A stretch of DNA of 64,000 bases from Ptychodera flava (Eukaryota; Hemichordata; Enteropneusta; Ptychoderidae), in assembly GCF_041260155.1 (NCBI RefSeq), contig NW_027248278.1, positions 17,310,244 to 17,374,243 on the forward strand, in the 5' to 3' direction. The notes below the pieces were generated by a model. That model saw only the letters and a list, made by a program, of their open reading frames with translations. It was not told the origin of the DNA and searched no databases. The position numbers and the translations under genes are program-made. Positions 60,760 through 64,000 of this stretch are shown piece by piece (the stretch's first letter is position 1; each line of letters starts with the position of its first letter).

Positions 60760-61220
60760 ATAAAGAACATTGGATATTACACAAAAACCACTTAAACGGT
60801 ATTGAATTGTGCTTTTTGTGGCATAAATATAGTATATGCATTTGCTTGAAACCCAAAGGTCGCTGTGCAGCTGCCATCTTGGATGAAAAAAGTGGGAAAA
60901 ATACCCTTAAAACATGCATTAGTAGTGTCAGGCAAATAAAAATCTACCATTTGACACAAAAACTATTGAAATAGGTGATAAATTGTGCATTTAATGCCTG
61001 AAAATGTAGTATATGGATTTGCATGGAAGCCATATTAGAAAATGGCCGCCATAGAGCCGCCATCTTGGATGGTCAAAATAACAAAATATGCCTTAATACC
61101 TGCAAAAACACCCGCAGGTACATAAAAACATAGAATTTGACACATAAACCACTTAAATCGGTAATAAATTGTCCTTTGAAATATTTGCTCGGTAGCCATA
61201 TTGGAAAATGGCTGCCATAC
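60760..61220 (+). repeat. Degenerate tandem repeat, about 180-bp units
   Basis: Blocks of the form CACAAAAACCACTTAAA-GGTA-T-AATTGTG recur at about 60,778, 60,953 and 61,140. Each is followed by a GCCATATT-GAAAATGG-CGCCAT-type stretch. Related GGCGGCCATCTTGGA words start at about 60,298. Confidence 0.65.
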
Positions 61221-61968
61221 GGCTGCAACCTTGGATTTTCTTGTGGCTAGCGCTGTTTTCACTAATTGATGCACCATTGATGATTCTGCAGAGTTTCATG
61301 CTTGTATCATAAAATGAAATATTTTGAAATACGACACTTGTCTGCTCTACTAAAGGAATATAATTTCGCGCATAAATTTAGACGATTTACTTTATAAGTC
61401 AAAAGCGTATAACACAAACATAAATCTTAAAAGAATGACGCGCTACAGAAACGGAGTTTTGCTTTAAACCCTAAATGCTAAGGAATATCATATGATTTTA
61501 CATACAATGGCTATACAAGCCTCATAACCTTATCACAGTGGACTTTGTTTATCGAAACCGTACAGAAATGATAGTGTCGGGGCAAATAATACTCCATTTG
61601 GGTAAGTACAATCCCTATCAAGAGTTGTATTATTGGACAAAGCACAACGATACGTATCCTTCAGCTCAATTGTTACCACGCAACGAGATCGAACAATACC
61701 TTCTTTTAGTACATATTTGAAATATCTATACACTTTTGACATATTCGATATCGTTGTCTCTTTGAAAATCACACAGTGGTCTACCTGTACAAAATTGTTC
61801 TAGAAAATGTAACATATGTAACTTTTAGGATAATGAATTCTGACAATTGCAGCGGATATTTACATAAATCAATCGCAGTTTGTAAAATTAAATAACACAA
61901 CATTTAGCTGTTGGAAAAAAATGCATATATTGTTAAAAGAGTATCGCTTTGAAACAATCGATAGAGAA
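61221..61968. other. Intergenic, with an older relative of the downstream duplication
   Basis: The region about 61,530-61,690 shares diverged blocks (AGAG-TGTA-T-TTATTG-ACAAA-CAC and TATCCTTCAG-T) with 62,500-62,660, so an older duplication encloses the young 256-bp one. Confidence 0.5.
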
Positions 61969-62480
61969 AAATATCACGTGCATGCTAATAAAATGGAGGG
62001 GCACCTTAATAACAATAGTCCATTGTATTATCTCAGTGGACTTTGATTCATTTTAACAAGTAAGTTTTACTACTCAACACTATGCTAGCAGATCTAAACA
62101 ATGAAAGGCAAAATCTACTTCAAGTGATCCAGACCTACAGCAGCCAGTACGTGGTTTTAGACGGGGTGTAACGAGTTTATGCTACCACGAAGAATGCCTT
62201 TGTTTACTTTACATATAATGGACAAAATATCACGTGCCTGCTAATACAATGGAGGGGCACCTTAATAACAATAGTCCATTGTATTATCTCAGTGGACTTT
62301 GATTCATTTTAACAAGTAAGTTTTACTACTCAACACTATGCTAGCAGATCTAAACAATGAAAGGCAAAATCTACTTCAAGTGATCCAGACCTACAGCAGC
62401 CAGTACGTGGTTTTAGACGGGGTGTAACGAGTTTATGCTACCACGAAGAATGCCTTTGTTTACTTTACATATAATGGACA
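61969..62480 (+). repeat. Near-perfect 256-bp tandem duplication
   Basis: 61,969-62,224 and 62,225-62,480 differ at about two or three positions near their start (GCATGCTAATAAAATGG versus GCCTGCTAATACAATGG) and are otherwise the same. No gene lies within. Confidence 0.93.
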
Positions 62481-64000
62481 AACACGCCCCCTGATGGTAT
62501 ATTGCGTTATCGCTGTGGAATTTGTTCCATCGTGACCGTTCTAATAATAGTAGATGACAGAAAATGGTCATGTGAGAGAATACAATAAGGGACAAGAGGG
62601 TGTACTTTTATTGAACAAACCACAAAGATACACATCCTTCAGGTTAACCTGCGCAACAGAATACAAACTAAGAATGCCTCCGACAGATTCGTGATTCTCT
62701 CTTGAAATACTCGATGCCTTTGTCGCTTTAGGAATTCATTTTATCTGCGCAGAATACTGTTTTTATAAACATGTGACGCATGCACATAACTTCATATCGT
62801 TCTATTTCGGGGTAAGGAGGGATATATTAAATAGAATTCTTGACGGGAATCAGTCGCTTTAAGAGAACTAAAGAAATTCTCTATGTCGTTGTCGCAAAAG
62901 GAGAATCATAATATAACACAAGCTTCGCATAATTGTTTTCTTGCTCGAAAGCATGACATATGTAACTTCGTATCGTTTTATTTTAGGATAAGGAAGTGAT
63001 GCATACATCGAATGCTCATAGAAGTCACTTGCCCTATTTGAGAACTTGCTGAAAAAAACAATGCACTAAAACTGAGTATTGATTTCGTTTGGAACTTTTG
63101 TGTGAAAAATATGAGGAACATCCTCAAGCAACCTGACTTCAAAAAATCATCTAATGTATCCGAAGCTCAAAATGTCAGTGCTTGGAATTTGCAATTTGGC
63201 AAGGTGTTTAACGAAGTTGCATTGCATGGACGGAAATCTAACTTTGATTATAAGATCATATCTATTCTTTAGAGCCTATTCGGGCTGCTTGTCATTTCAG
63301 AGACACATTTTGGGCTTATTAGATTCTAATGGATATAATTTTTTGAAATGAAAATATTATAAAACTGATACGGATACTTTGTAAAAGTGAATAAAAAGAA
63401 TAAAAGAATAAAAGATTTCCTGCTATTATAAAGCAACTAATACGATAAAAAATCGAAATTCCGTTCATCCAGCCAACGACATTTTCTGGAAATCAAACGA
63501 TCTCTAGACACAAAATCGAACTTCTAAATTAATTTGCATTGTCATGTATTTTTTCCAAAAATAACAACTACTCCGATGTTGTAGATTGCAGAACATTTAT
63601 CAAGTGTAAACATTATAGCACGCCAGGGTCTTACGTTTATATATTGTTGGTTTAAATATGATGATTATTTATATTGGCGACGCTTAGCATCAAATGGCAT
63701 TGGAAGGGGTTGCAGCCAAGGAGTTCCTCCAAAAAAGCCACCACCTTTGTCTTTTTCAACCGCAAAACGTCAACAAAATAAAAATATACCTTTTTTAGGC
63801 TTTCTTACTTGTTGAAGTGTATTTGAGAAACTGTAAATGAATTCATCGTGTTGCAAAACACGTTACGCATGATAGTAACACTATTAAGTTCAAGATTAAG
63901 CATTAACGTCATCAAAGCGTATATGAAAAACTCTCCTGTTCCACTCAGCGAACTTCAGGTTCTAAACATAAGCAAAAACTGTGTTAGTGAAAGATAACTA
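62481..64000. other. Intergenic, nothing recognised
   Basis: AT-rich sequence. The frame at 63,154-63,351 has no recognisable domain or splice context. Confidence 0.5.

Overview
The window is animal nuclear DNA, AT-rich and intron-bearing, with few genes and many mobile-element relics. It has one well-supported host gene with canonical splice sites, a cysteine-rich EGF-repeat receptor, and two relatives of it. The transposon set (a DIRS-type element, BEL/Pao elements, a Gypsy relic with integrase before reverse transcriptase, and a pearl/Helentron-like element) fits a marine invertebrate. The integrase-first Gypsy order (Gmr1-like) is known mainly from deuterostomes, while pearl-like elements are best known from bivalves. 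I therefore lean to a marine deuterostome (hemichordate, echinoderm or lancelet) but cannot exclude a mollusc.

Layout. 1-4,713: no gene; a 1.5 kb element with terminal inverted repeats at 2,001-3,514. 4,714-9,143: a broken DIRS-type element with inverted ends and an internal complementary region. 9,144-12,574: nothing recognised. 12,575-14,059: two diverged copies of a roughly 270 bp segment separated by a 0.9 kb inverted-repeat element. 14,055-26,614: two BEL/Pao elements in tandem sharing a middle LTR, bounded by one 5 bp target duplication; the related segment at 12.6-12.85 kb shows the empty site. 27.9-28.6 kb: minisatellites and a possible exon. 30.2-33.8 kb: a badly decayed Gypsy-type element on the minus strand with gag, integrase, then RT. 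34.8-35.1 kb: a long palindrome.

37.4-54.4 kb is the host gene zone. A complete five-exon gene model on the minus strand (41,007-47,107, 514 codons, all splice phases consistent) encodes a signal peptide, a very short EMI-like cysteine module split over two exons, about ten EGF/laminin-type repeats, a Ser/Thr stalk, a short hydrophobic segment and a short tail. A second copy on the minus strand (52.9-54.4 kb) is a pseudogene. A third first exon lies alone on the plus strand (37,617-37,762), enclosed by a pair of 70-bp inverted repeats. The family therefore expanded locally by duplication, inversion and decay.

54.4-64 kb is dominated by repeats: a 156-bp tandem array, a pearl/Helentron-like element with about nine 145-bp core repeats, a degenerate roughly 180-bp array and a nearly perfect 256-bp tandem duplication. 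No tRNA, rRNA or CRISPR was recognised. Proposed novelties are the short-EMI EGF receptor cluster with its inverted-repeat-enclosed orphan exon, the integrase-first Gypsy fossil, and the tandem BEL insertion with its empty-site paralogue.
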